64,000 nucleotides of DNA from Oxytricha trifallax (Eukaryota; Ciliophora; Spirotrichea; Sporadotrichida; Oxytrichidae). The stretch lies in contig ARYC01001917.1 in assembly GCA_000711775.1 (NCBI GenBank), positions 1 through 64,000 on the forward strand, written 5' to 3'. The notes beneath the pieces are model-generated. The model was given only the letters and a program-made list of their open reading frames with translations, ran no database searches and was not told the origin of the DNA. Positions 1 to 12,481 of this stretch are shown here, one piece after another. Positions within the stretch are counted from its first letter, which is position 1; each line of letters opens with the position of its first letter. The translations under genes were made by a program, and so were the position numbers.

Positions 1-2912
1 GCAAAATACAACTTCCATTTTATATTTCCCAAAAACACCCGAATATAATGATTCTGGTCATTTAGACCTCGCTGAACACGAATATAAAAACAGAATGTAT
101 TTATCTTCAAAACGCGCAAAGATATATGCAAAATAAGCAATTTTCAGCAATTTCATTATATAACCATTTGCCCTTCATTTTTGGGTTTTTGAGGACCTCA
201 AAAGATGGTCACGGAAATTCATGAGATTACCTGCAATTAAGCAAATCCACTAAATTTGGGCTCCTGAGCAAGAGTGTGACACTGGAACACCAGATATATA
301 GTCATTTTCAAAAGTTATAGGGGGGTCATTTTGTTCATTTTTAGGTTTTTCAAAAATTCGTCCAGGGCCGAACCTTTCCCCTGCAAAATACAACTTCCAT
401 TTTATTATTCACAAAAACACCCGAATATAATGATTCTGGTCATTTAGACCTCGCTGAACACGAATATAAAATCAGAATTGATTTATCTTCAAAACGCGCA
501 AAGATATAAGCAAAATAAGCAATTTGCAGCAATTTCCTTATATCACCTTTAGCCCTTCATTTTTGGGTTTTTGAGGACCTCAAAAGATGGTCACGGAAAT
601 TCATGAGATGACCTGGAATTAAGCAAATCCACTAAATTTGGGCTCCTGAGCAAGAGTGTGACACTGGAACACCAGATATATAGTCATTTTCAAAAGTTAT
701 AGGGGGGTCATTTTGTCCATTTTTGGGTTGTTCAAAAATTTGTCCAGGGCCGAACCTTTCCCCGGCAAAATACAACTTCCATTTTATATTTCCCAAAAAC
801 ACCCGAATATAATGATTCTGGTCATTTAGACCTCGCTGAACACGAATATAAAATCAGAATTGATTTATCTTCAAAACGCGCAAAGATATAAGCAAAATAA
901 GCAATTTGCAGCAATTTCGTTATATAACCCTTGGCCCTTCATTTTTGGGTTTTTGAGGACCTCAGAAGATGGTCACGGAAATTCATGAGATGACCTGGAA
1001 TTAAGCAAATCCACTAAATTTGGGCTCCTGAGCAAGAGTGTGACACTGGAACACCAGATATATAGTCATTTTCAAAAGTTATAGGGGGGTCATTTTGTCC
1101 ATTTTTGGGTTGTTCAAAAATTTGTCCAGGGCCGAACCTTTCCCCGGCAAAATACAACTTCCATTTTATATTTCCCAAAAACACCCGAATATAATGATTC
1201 TGGTCATTTAGACCTCGCTGAACACGAATATAAAATCAGAATTGATTTATCTTCAAAACGCGCAAAGATATAAGCAAAATAAGCAATTTGCAGCAATTTC
1301 CTTATATAACCCTTGGCCCTTCATTTTTGGGTTTATGAGGACCTCAAAAGATGGTCACGGAAATTCATGAGATGACCTGGAATTAAGCAAATCCACTAAA
1401 TTTGGGCTCCTGAACAAGAGTGTGACACGGGAACACCAGATATATAGTCATTTTCAAAAGTTATAGGGGGCTCATTTTGTCCATTTTTGGGTTTTCAAAA
1501 ATTTGTCCAGGGCCGAACCTTTCCCCGGCAAAATCAACTTCCAATCCATATTTCCCAAAAACACCCGAATATAATGATTCTGGTCATTTAGACCTCGCTG
1601 AACACGAATATAAAATCAGAATTGATTTATCTTCAAACGAGCAAAGATATAAGCAAAATAAGCAAAATGCAGCAATTTCCTTATATAACCCTTAGCCCTT
1701 CATTTTGGGGTTTTTGAGGACCTCAAAAGATGGTCACGGAAATTCATGAGATGACCTGGAATTAAGCAAATCCACTAAATTTGGGCTCCTGAGCAAGAGT
1801 GTGACACCGGAACACCAGATATATAGTCATTTTAAAAAGTTATAGGGAGGTCATTTTGTCCATTTTTGGGTTTTCAAAAATTTGTCCAGGGCCGAACCTT
1901 TCCCCGCCAAAATACAACTTCCATTTTATATTTCCCAAAAACACCCGAATATAATGATTCTGGTCATTTAGACCTCGCTGAACACGAATATAAAATCAGA
2001 ATTGATTTATCTTCAAAACGCGCAAAGATATAAGCAAAATAAGCAATTTGCAGCAATTTCCTTATATAACCCTTGGCCCTTCATTTTTGGGTTTTTGAGG
2101 ACCTCAGAAGATGGTCACGGAAATTCATGAGATGACCTGGAATTAAGCAAATCCACTAAATTTGGGCTCCTGAGCAAGAGTGTGACACCGGAACACCAGA
2201 TATATAGTCATTTTAAAAAGTTATAGGGAGGTCATTTTGTCCATTTTTGGGTTTTCAAAAATTTGTCCAGGGCCGAACCTTTCCCCGCCAAAATACAACT
2301 TCCATTTTATATTTCCCAAAAACACCCGAATATAATGATTCTGGTCATTTAGACCTCGCTGACACGAATATAAAATCAGAATTGATTTATCTTCAAAACG
2401 CGCAAAGATATAAGCAAAATAAGCAATTTGCAGCAATTTCCTTATATAACCTTTGCCCTCCATTTTTGGGTCTTTGAGGACCTCAAAAGATGGTCACGGA
2501 AATACATGAGATGACCAGGAATTAAGCAAATCCACTAAATTTGGGCTCCTGAGCAAGAGTGTGACACTGGAACACCAGATATATAGTCATTTTCAAAAGT
2601 TATAGGGGGGTCATTTTGTCCATTTTTGGGTTTTAAAAAACTTGTCCAGGGCCGAACCTTTCCCCGGCAAAATACAACTTCCATTTAATATTTCCCAAAA
2701 ACACCCGAATATAATGATTCTGGTCATTTAGACCTCGCTGAACACGAATATAAAATCAGAATTGATTTATCTTCAAAACGCGCAAAGATATAAGCAAAAT
2801 AAGCAATTTGCAGCAATTTCCTTATATAACCCTTTGCCCTTCATTTTTGGGTTTTTGAGGACCTCAGAAGATGGTCACGGAAATTCATGAGATGACCTGG
2901 AATAAAGCAAAT
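1..2912. repeat. Tandem satellite, about 380-bp unit, 7.6 copies
   Basis: The landmark GCCGAACCTTTCCCC recurs at 367, 749, 1131, 1512, 1891, 2272 and 2651, giving spacings of 382, 382, 381, 379, 381 and 379 bp. Units differ by scattered substitutions and 1-3 bp indels. The array runs off the left edge and stops abruptly near 2912, within the GACCTGGAAT stretch of a unit. This matches the roughly 380-bp satellite class known from the Oxytricha germline genome (from memory, not checked). Short frames in it on both strands recur with the repeat period and are not genes. Confidence 0.95.
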
Positions 2913-3427
2913 CTTTTTTATTTAAAGTTCTGAACTAGCCAGATAGCGAAAAACAATTTATTCAAAAAAAATATCATAGCTATCTTTATATTTTTTTTTA
3001 GTATTTTTTATATACAATTTTTATATGGTCGTAAATATTATTAAAGTATATCTATTATATATGCATTTTAATTATTGGGAATACATTTATTTTTTTAAAC
3101 CTTTTTTTATGGTTAACGTATTTAATAGTATAATCAAATTAAAACTTTCTTCATTTTACATAATAACATTTTAATCAAGTTTTTAATAATTACTGGTTCG
3201 CCCGTTTTATCCTCTTTCTTGAAAAAGTATAATTTTTTATATTCCTATTTACTGAAGTTCATATTTTTCAATATCTCTGGTAACTTAATATAAATAAAGA
3301 TTATCTAATAGGCATATTATTCTTAGTAAGGGCATATAATACAATAAGCTGTAAATTATCTCAATATTATTCATATATTTTTAAGTAATGATCCCACTGC
3401 TAAAATTAAATAAGAATTAAATGTAGA

Positions 3428-3693
3428 TAAAACCCCATAGACCAATTAAGACATGAGAATTGGGGTTAAGAACAATTAAATTAAGAATTAATTATTATTG
3501 GCGTATAATTATAATGTTTGGGCTAATTATTAAAACTATTGGCTTGATTAATTGTTTTTATAAAATAATCCAATTAGGGTGTGTTAATTTGATTTTACCC
3601 TAATTATTAATATTATTAGCCAATTATAATTAATTTTTAATCTAATTGTTCTTAACTCCTATCCTCGCTTCTTAATTGATCTATGGGGTTTTA
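3428..3693. mobile_element. 266-bp MITE-like element with C4A4-containing inverted ends
   Basis: The ends are exact 13-bp inverted repeats, TAAAACCCCATAG and CTATGGGGTTTTA. Imperfect complementarity continues inward for about 85 bp, including TTAAGAACAATTA on the left and TAATTGTTCTTAA on the right. There is no coding capacity, so it would be non-autonomous. No target duplication longer than about 2 bp is obvious. The AAAACCCC motif recalls the telomere-like termini of TBE elements, but the rest of the end sequence differs from the TBE copies in this window. Confidence 0.7.
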
Positions 3694-5400
3694 CCTCTTC
3701 AATTTATGGGTGGTAGCTCAGGATATTTTATTAATTTTATGGCGTTATCTATTAATATGTCAATGATGCAAATATGTTATAAGTTAATTAAGGTGGACTA
3801 TTTATCCTATTACAATATAACAACCAATCATTAATTAAGATCTTTGCTTATGAATAAGTTAGGACAGAATATTGTCATCTTAATTTCTTCATAATCCTAA
3901 ACACTATATCAAGTAATATATCATTTCTATTTTGCCATATCTGATGTAATTGGTAGAGGATTATTGTAATAAAATTAACTTTCATTAAATTTCCCCCGAT
4001 ACTTAAAACTTCTCAATCTTGAATACCTAATGTTCAATTTAAACAATCTTTGATTGTGTATCTTTATGTTGAGAATTACTAATATTCTATAATAATAGTT
4101 ATTATATTGTTAAATATTATACTTTTGCTTTCGTAAAATTCAAAATACAAAGTTAACTGTATATCAATATTAATTATTAGATTCAAACTATCCTAAAATT
4201 GAATCTTAAGTTTCTTGAAATAGCTGCTTAAGCATTTGAAATTAGTTTTAATTAACCTTAATTATAAGAATAAAACTTTACACTGTGGTAGTTTAATTGT
4301 AAAATTGGTATTTTACACTTATTTTAATTCTACTAAAATTTGTCTTGACTTATATTATTAGTTATTTATAAATTAATCATAATTAAAAATCAAAAATTTG
4401 TTTAACCATTTGATGGAAATTCTTATTTCCATTATATGCCTTGTATATTTATCTAATTTTAATTACTATGAAATAATTGAAATTCGAAAATAGTTCATAT
4501 TAATTTGTTTTTTGCTTCACTTATTAGTTATTTAATGTTAGCTATAACTAGATTATATTAGATTTTAGTTTGCCAGCAAATAACTGATTATAAATAGCTA
4601 AATAAGGACCAGTCTATTTAAATTTATACATTTATAGAATCTTATTTTTCATATAGTTTTTCTAGTTTTTTAATTAGTGATCAAATAATAAATTTAAGTT
4701 TCAATTTATTTATTAACTTGGGAATAAACATTTATTTATCTCTAAACTGCATTATTTGATTTAATGTCTACTTAGATATATAATTTATATTTTTATCTTT
4801 TCTATTCATTAAATTTTAGTATGAAAGAGGTACTGTTTTGTTTATATAAATAGAATTAATTATATAATAAAGCTTAAATAATTTTGCATTTTAACGATTA
4901 TCTGTCTTATCAAGGTAAAACTCTTAAAATTACAATATAAGTTTCAATATACCCAGTTAACTGCATTTTTAATGTTAAGTGTGAAAAATTCATCTTCTTT
5001 ATGATTTACTGTGTTTTGATACTGTCATAATAATATATATTTTTATGTTTAAATTTGTGTTTTTATCTTATTTTTTTACAATTTTATTATATATTACATC
5101 ACGCAACAATCTTCTGGTGATAACTAGCATAAATCCAATATTTAAAGCACTTTTGCCTAAAATGATATTCACATAAAGTTTTAAGTAACATGAGTAAATC
5201 TCTGTGTTTAAGTAAGTTATAAATGCTTCAATAAAGTAATTAAATTATGAACTAATTCCACCACTATTTGAAGCAGAAAGTTAAGAAATTTACGATTTAG
5301 TATCTTGAATATTTTAAAATAAATATTTAAAACTTTGCTATTTCATCAGAACAGTATTAAATATTATTATTATTAAGTTAAAAAGTAACTTAATAGAACA
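3694..5400. other. AT-rich non-coding stretch
   Basis: Very AT-rich sequence with homopolymer runs. I see no long protein-like frame under the ciliate code, no tandem repeat and no RNA gene. The gap 2913-3427 between the satellite and the MITE is of the same kind. It is compatible with germline-limited spacer or IES DNA. Confidence 0.5.
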
Positions 5401-5438
5401 TCACACATGATTACCGAAAATATAAACGGACTAGAGTC

Positions 5439-6914
5439 ATGTCGTGGAATATGGGAGGATCATCCGTAGAGTCCATAAGTTTCTTACTAAGGATGATCTA
5501 AAAACACCAACCCCATATTGTCTGCCTTTAGGAAGCCAGAAACACAAAAATTCACTTCCCAGGGTACAATCTTTATGCGTCTGAAACAAAAATCTCAGAC
5601 GGTCAACATGGAACCATCACACTCATTAAGTCAACACTAGGGAGAGTAGAATTTCTTGAATCTCTTCCTCTATCATTAGACTTAAATCTAATAGACATTG
5701 GACTAAAAATCTCAAATCTTTACATCTCTCAGCAATTTATAAAATACAAAAAAGCTTTCATAGAAGAGATAGAAAAGAAGCTTAAAGACCCAAGATTCAT
5801 AATCGCCGGTGACCTTAATTACGTGGCCAAGAATTTCTAGAACACCTATTTAGTAACTAGAATCGGCGTGACGTCACAAACAGTAATTGACGTCATTGAA
5901 TCGAGCTCACTCAGTTACACCAGTTCGCACATTTTTCCATCTCCTTCAGACCACTTAGCAATTTAAAAAAGTTTTGACTTCTAATAAGTGGCCCCCCTAA
6001 CAAAGTGCGTAACAAAACAACTAGCTGAATCACATTTGTAACTGGAGTAAGATTGGTATAACAACAAATAAATTAAGCCATAAATTAGAGTCCAAAAAAG
6101 TCAAACACATAACACACTGAATGATAACACATAGATTATAAAAGACTTATGGATGAAAGGTAATGCTAAAGAAGCTACAAAATTCATAGAAAAAGTAATC
6201 GGTATGAAACCAGCTAAAATAGTAAATCAACTTTAAGATATGAACCTTGAAGAATCCAAAATAAAAGTCAAACAATTTCAGGAAGTTCAGAATGCAGGCT
6301 GCTTCTTTGATGCACTACCCAACAAACCACTTAGAGACAAAGTGGACTAATTCTAAATGGGAACAGTTTTCTATAGATACACAAGGAGCCACAAACTACT
6401 CACTGACTCCCTTAGAAACTTCCCTAATGATAAAGCACTAGGTCCTGACAATCTTAGTGATAGATTCTTACGAAAGAAATTCAATGCTTTACCATTAATA
6501 TCATTCATTGAAGACTGGCTTAACCTTAAAGCTAAACCACCACCATGGATGAACGACGCAAACCTAATGTTGTTATCCAAGACAGATAGCATTACTCCAG
6601 TCATTTAAAAGACTAGACCTATAGCAATGTCCTCCGCAGCTAGAAAACTACTAGAATCTACATGGATGAGACTCTTTGCAAACCACCTATGGAGCACTAT
6701 AGACGAGAGTTAAATCGGTTTCCGACCTAATGCATAAATGGGATAAAATACGGCATAGCTAATATAAGACATATAATCAAGATAATTTCAAAGAATATGG
6801 TTTATAGATATAGCATCAGCCTTTCCCTCTCCGCCTATGACACTTCTAATTGATGAGATAGACAGGAGACGACAATTGTTCAAGCACTTGAAAACTTAAT
6901 TCAAAAGGGCTTGA
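5439..6914 (+). CDS. LINE endonuclease / partial reverse transcriptase, internally deleted
   Basis: Reading TAA/TAG as Gln, the frame from ATG 5439 to TGA 6912 is open for 491 codons. The N-terminal third is an APE-type endonuclease: it begins MSWNMGG, has IAGDLN near residue 125 and ends with the SDHLAI motif near 170. The reverse-transcriptase part follows: ALGPDNLSDRFL, RPIAMSSAARKLLE and IGFRPNA, reaching motif A (WFIDIASAF) near residue 455. The frame then runs into the element's 3' end, so RT motifs B and C and the C-terminus are missing. In the family, endonuclease nicks target DNA and RT primes from it. The uninterrupted frame in spite of the deletion suggests a young copy. Stop-free length and motif order make the assignment firm. 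Confidence 0.88.
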
Positions 6915-6990
6915 CCCTTATATATATTAAACATATACTTGATCGGGGGTCCCCAGAGACCTCAATCTGATCTTATTATTATTATTAAAT
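6895..6990 (+). repeat. LINE 3' terminus with TTA-rich tail
   Basis: This contains AAAAGGGCTTGACCCTTA, then GGGGTCCCCAGAGACCTCA, then a (TTA/ATT)n tail. The same blocks occur in inverse orientation near 52029-52090, also next to an ATTATT tail, so both copies share one LINE-type 3' end. Read one frame away from the upstream gene, it encodes KGLTLIYIKHILDRGSPETS, which resembles the C-terminus of the 52-kb copy. The self-complementary GGGGTCCCC and AGGGCTTGNCCCTT blocks could fold as small hairpins. Confidence 0.75.
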
Positions 6991-8395
6991 ATTATTAAAT
7001 ATTATTACGATATTAATTAAATTATAAAAAACTAGCCACCTTGTTTAAATCAATTGATATTTAATCAAAATGTCTCTTACATATTATCTTGCATTAATAG
7101 TATATTATTTTTGCTATAAAATGTAGGATTAATTTCTTGAGTAACTTCCTCTGTTTTGAATTATATCATAGAAGTAGCAGTGTTTATTTAATACATTGGA
7201 ATATCTATTTTTCTACACTAAAATATTTATATTGTTTTTTTGTTAAATACTTGGGAAATATTGCTGTAAATATTTCATTAATTATCTTTATTATATAAAA
7301 ATAACTTAGGGAATTATCTGCTTGAGTAAAATGGCATTGTCACCTGTAAATTCAACTTAATCAATTATTGCTAGATGTTGATTCATTAAAAACGATTAAT
7401 CAAACAATGTGAAGGTGTTACTAATTTCACAGTTAGACATGTATTATATAAGGCTATTTGAAATTAGTGATTAATTTCTATATAATTTATGGAGAGATTG
7501 TCAACAATACTGATTTAATTATATTGTGAATATCTTCGTAAGTCATTCACAATAATTGTATTTGTATTTTATAATAAACATTAAATTGAATTTATCCCAA
7601 CGGCTTTCTTTTCTTGGTAGTTTCTGATAAAGTTAAAATAAAAGAACTATTAAATGTAGTTGTTACACTTAAGCTTAATAAAATTAAATTAAAGATAGGA
7701 AATTCAACTATATAAATTTAATTGTTAAAATATGGAAGAGTTATTTATGAGTTATCATGGCAAGAATTAGCAGTTATTTGTTTAATATCATGGAATGCTT
7801 GTAAATATGACCCCAATGATATAATTTTGATTATTTAATGGGATTTAATTTTTTAGTAATCGACGGTATTGCATCTTTGAATATTTTCATTTGAAGCTAT
7901 AAATACTTCACTCATGGTAAATAAGGAGACTTGATTGTAGTAAAATTATTACAAGTTATAGATGCAAGACATTATGTTTCAATTTATGAGCGATATTCAA
8001 ATTGAAATCTTTGTTAAATTATTTCGATCAAAGTAGTAAAATATCAAGTAATTAAAAGAGCATATTCTAAGAATGGATCTGTAATTTTAAAATTATTATT
8101 GTAGAGAATATTTAAAATAAGGATATTTTTTGTTTATGATATAAGTGTTAAATCTATTTTTTCGTTTTATCATTAGTATATAAACGAAACTTGCTATGTA
8201 AAAGAATTAAATTAAAACATGAATTCATCATTTTACTTTCATTTTATCATTAATTGAAAAGATCGTCAAGTAATGAGAAATATCCTACATTTAAATAAAA
8301 GAGTAATTTTTGGGTGATAAGTAAGTTGCTAATTTTAGTTCAAATAAAAGAAATTATAGTATTTTAATTATTAAGATTCTAGTTTAAAGTTCAAA
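6991..8395. other. AT-rich non-coding stretch
   Basis: No frame here shows recognisable motifs or sustained non-AT composition. I see nothing beyond AT-rich spacer. Confidence 0.45.
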
Positions 8396-8397
8396 GA

Positions 8398-9240
8398 TGA
8401 AAAACATCCTCGATCTATTGGGTGTGATAGCCCTGGATCAAACCGCTATTTAAGCCGATGACCTCTGATATAGAAATTAAATCTCTAACTTCAATTCTGG
8501 TACCTGGACCTCACTCATTAACAACAGCTAAAATGACTGAGATACCTGCTTGGTTGCTTGCACTGAGGCCTCATATTATATTACCAAGATCTTCACCTCA
8601 AGTGAATATATTGACTCTAAATTCAACTCAGCTGAGTTTTTATAGAAGTTAGGAGACTTCAACATTAAATTCAACGCACAAATTAATTACTGCAGACACG
8701 TCTAGTTAATGCAAGCCTTCGACAAGAGAGGTTCAATTCACCATTACTATGGATATGTGAAACCGCACAATTTACGCTAAAACGCTGAAGCAACAGCAGA
8801 ATTCTTAAGACGTCTTGGCATATTCTCTATAAGAGAGCCTCTCTGGCAACAGAGATTTTCACCCAAAAAAAATAGATTTAGACTATATTGATGAAAATTC
8901 TATGATGAGTGCAAACAAGAAAGCCTACACAGATTATCTAATAACCTATCAATGACAGCTGTGCTTGTTGTTAACCAAGTAAGTGAAGCTTTCATGTACA
9001 AGAAAAGCTCTTTCTGGACTCTATTCGATAACATTAAATCAATGTTCAGTGACTGCGTCTTGACTTCAGATGAAAAGAACAAAAAATATGGAGCAATATT
9101 CTTCAAGTACGTTACCAAATTAGCCAGTTTCACATCCTCACATCTCCATCAGCTACTGTTAAGATGAAGACTAACTGAAAGAAAAGATCAGCGATTCATA
9201 AAACCATTGTATAATGCTCTCAATGTATCATTACTATAAG
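8398..9240 (+). pseudogene. Transposon-like coding remnant, perhaps LINE polyprotein
   Basis: The base composition is clearly richer in G+C than the flanks. Protein-like stretches appear in changing frames: KLGDFNIKFNAQINYCRHVQ, then FLRRLGIFSIREPLWQQRF followed by KKNRFRLY, then a long stretch beginning SMTAVLVVNQVSEAFMYKK at 8952. The PLWQQRF..KKNRFRLY pattern resembles the W..R...KI..LR segment that precedes the RT domain in some non-LTR elements; this is inference from pattern only. In-frame TGA codons near 8890 and frame changes show it is broken. No 3' tail or ends were found. Confidence 0.45.
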
Positions 9241-9249
9241 CATATATAA

Positions 9250-10305
9250 AACTTGAAATAAAAATATTTAATTGATCACTTTTACTGTCTAATTATCTAT
9301 GATTAACAATTATTTACAGTAATTTTGAAAGTTAGCTCAATTTTTATAGATTTATTTTTCATTACTTCCATATTTTGAGTTCTTTTATATAATTATAACC
9401 TTAATAACAACTTATTTTCCAATTATCATCAGGAGATGATGGTATTTAATCATATCTATTGTTTATAATTGAATTAACTATTGTTTACGCGGTGGCATTA
9501 CTTTACACCTAGTTTTTGATATACCATGTCATCTATAACTGCGAAAACAGAAATTATAACAGATTATGTTAAATTTTAGGTGAAATAAAAACTAATTTAT
9601 GATATTTTAGGGGTTAAGCATGATACATCAACCCCTTGTTATTAATAGTTTTTACATTTAATACATAATATATTACTACTGAGAGCACTTTCTTAAAATG
9701 AATATTTATATTAATTTAAATTCTTTACCTCCACAATATCTATATGTGATTGGTATAGGGGTTCCTTGAAATTCAGTGAGGTGATATCCTGTTGCTCTAC
9801 CATAAGACGCTGCTTAAATTCCATTTAGTGAGTAGTTTCCTTCGCTTTACTTACTACTTTAACATTTATGCAATCATTTAAATTAATCCTATAAGATTAC
9901 TTGATTGAAATAGGCGAAGAAGTCTTTTATACATCGTTTTTATAAGTAACAATACACATAATAGGGTGATTGCAATTTGGAACTGACAGAACGAATGGCT
10001 TATATTGAAAATTCATTAGCTATTAAAATATTTGATAAGGGAACTCTGGGATAATGGTTTATTAGTAGGCATAGCAATCTGCAGTTTTTAAAGCAAGAAG
10101 GAAAAATAGAAATTATAAACACTTTAACTAACAAATAATAAGCGCTTATTCAATATTAAGACAAATGTTATATTAGTAATAATTATAAAATGTCAGATAT
10201 TTTAATTTCTAGTAAACATACATTTACCATAAGGTATAATTCACCATGATATTACTTATTTTATTGATTACCTAAAATAAACCTTATAACATGTATTTTT
10301 GTTCT
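9250..10305. other. AT-rich stretch without recognisable features
   Basis: Mostly AT-rich. A slightly richer patch at 9750-9850 does not fold as a tRNA and shows no convincing frame. Confidence 0.4.
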
Positions 10306-10312
10306 TTGAGCG

Positions 10313-10735
10313 AACTATCCAGAGAAGCAAGCTGAGAAATCCAAAATTAACAGATGAGTTACTGAAATATGCGAGGAATCTCAAATTGTAAGATAAGTTA
10401 TTTTTATACTTTCTATCGCTGTTCTAATCTCTGATTCATCAATTTTACTTCTTTGATATAAGTATGTTATTAATCATAGATCTTATTTTTATTTATATTT
10501 ATAATTACTTAAATTATGTATAATGAAATGAAATGGAATATAATGTAATTTTTTCTGTTTTTTTATTATAATTGTGAATAATCAGTGCTTAATCTAAGAC
10601 ATTACTTTAATTTCCTTAAGAAATGCAGGTGTTTATCCAGAAAATGGGTTTCTTAGCTATTGGCCTTTGGATGGTGTTGAGGAGACTATCAAGAATCAAA
10701 TTATTAAATTGTCGTATTAACTGATTGATTAACTG
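10313..10735 (+). other. Two coding-like islands flanking about 215 bp of AT-rich DNA
   Basis: Island 1 (10313-10392) reads RTIQRSKLRNPKLTDELLKY and on to NLKL. Island 2 (10620-10735) reads GVYPENGFLSYWPLDGVEE and on to KNQIIKLSY. The intervening DNA starts GTAAGATAAG and the second island is preceded by TTAAGA. The direct repeat TAAGA at both edges would fit an IES with a pointer, and the GTAAGA start would fit an intron. Joining at the pointer puts island 2 in a different frame from the best-looking one, so the relation is unresolved. No function recognised. Confidence 0.3.
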
Positions 10736-10739
10736 GATA

Positions 10740-11965
10740 GCATTATCTCAGTGTAATTTTTCTCGTAGTTTATTGATTTTTAATAGTTTTATAATAATCG
10801 TAATGATTACAACTGTTATAATCACAAATTAAAATGATTGATTATAGAATTATTAGGAAATTTCTTTGCGGAGGTTTAATTCATCAAAAGTTGATCAAAC
10901 TACTACTAATATGGTTATATAAGTAAACAAAAAATAATCAATAATATTGCTCTATTTAGAATCTATAAACGGGCTTCATTTTATGATTTAAATAATTAAG
11001 AAATTAAATAATTTTAAGCTGAATTAATTCCTTATGAATATAGATATTATTATATTACTAAGATAAAAAAATTTACTCCTATCATAATCTAGACTTACTA
11101 ATTGATCAGATATTGAGTAATCCTCATTAATGGAATTAAAAATATATTATAAGAACTACTCTCAAACAATCACTAACTTCAATTAATCTTATAAATTTTA
11201 TTTATAAAAAATTGAAATAGGTTTTTTGGACTAGATTTATAGCAATTATAGCTGCTTTATTGCTTAGTTTTGTCCTAAAAATATGTTTTTGATTATATTG
11301 ATTGCTAATTAAATAGTTATAAATTTCAACTATTAAATTATATAAGAAATAATTGTGAATTTCTCAGGATATTCATATTCTTGTATTCATATTTATTTTC
11401 CATCGACTTTATGTACTGTTGCTTCATGATGATAATCCCTCAATTGATCATTTATTGAATTAATATTTATTGATACCCTCTAACGCATATATTATTATTG
11501 TATATATTTATAGTATTATTAAATAAGTGGTTTATACTTGAAATTGAAATTTACCTCCGAACTGAGATAGAATCTATCTTCTAATTGATTTGATTATTCT
11601 TATTTCTCCCCGAAGGTTGCAATTTTGCCCTTAATATCTCCCTTTTTTATTGGGTGCTCACTTCAGCAATACCTTTTACTTCAATATTAAGTATACAATT
11701 ACAATAACTTCAGCGGATTACATAGAAACTAGACAGATTTACATCAATAAATTGTTTATATGTGGATATTTAAGATTTAAAGGTATTTAATGCAATTTTA
11801 ACATTAATTTAATAACTATATGAGCATAAATTTAAATCAGTTAACAATAATAATTATATTTATTTAGTGAATACTTTATCAAAGTTTTTTACATACTAGT
11901 CTTCATTCTATTCTTATTAGCTTAATAATCTTGTTTTAAAACACTGGAATTTCATTTATATATTT
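10740..11965. other. AT-rich stretch, one weak coding-like patch
   Basis: Mostly featureless AT-rich DNA. At about 11560-11700 the minus strand gives a short non-AT patch that can be read as a basic peptide, but it has no motif and no defined edges. Confidence 0.35.
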
Positions 11966-11968
11966 AAT

Positions 11969-12414
11969 ATTGATAAAATAGATAAAAATAGGAAATTTGA
12001 GAAATACAAATAAATCAATTATATATTAGTAATCTTAACTGCCACTAAAGACAAAAGGCATTAAACATATTTTGATTTAGTTTACTCGCCGTTATGTTTA
12101 TAAGTGCCCAGATTACTAGTATTACCGGTTAGTGTTACTGTGATTTGCGGAAAAAAGACATTTGACACATTTTGCAGAGGAAATTATAAGATCTCCTGTG
12201 TATTATAGAGGATTTGGCGGATTTGGCACATTTGGCAGGAGATTTAGAGAGAAATCAGTTTTAGAGATTTAATTGATTAATGTTATTAATAAAAGATTAA
12301 TTTAATATATTATTTAATTAAAACTTAAATTTGGCACATTTGGCGCATTTGGCACCAGTCAAATAGGGCAAAGTTGTGTATTATGAATTAAATGCTTTTA
12401 AATTAGACAAATAT
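11969..12414 (+). repeat. Left long inverted repeat of the Rep-like element
   Basis: This pairs with 13859-14304. Iteron clusters built on ACATTTGGC at 9-bp spacing lie at 12157-12180 (degenerate: GACATTTGAC, ACATTTTGC), 12210-12240 (GATTTGGCG, GATTTGGCA, CATTTGGCA) and 12328-12357 (AATTTGGC, ACATTTGGC, GCATTTGGC). Confidence 0.9.
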
Positions 12415-12481
12415 ATGTTTTTTTTATTAATGCTTTAAATTTAAAGATATATGATGGCACGGAATCTGCGAAGATATTTAA

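Noticed and set aside
1477-2477. Standard-code ORFs inside the satellite (1477-1695, 2221-2463, 2247-2477)
   Set aside because: They recur with the repeat period, exist on both strands and have no coding signature; they are by-products of the tandem array.
9755-9840. Possible tRNA gene near 9760-9835
   Set aside because: GGTAGAGC and TTCAAGGAACCCC on the minus strand recall tRNA boxes, but no acceptor, anticodon or T-arm pairing can be formed in the right order.
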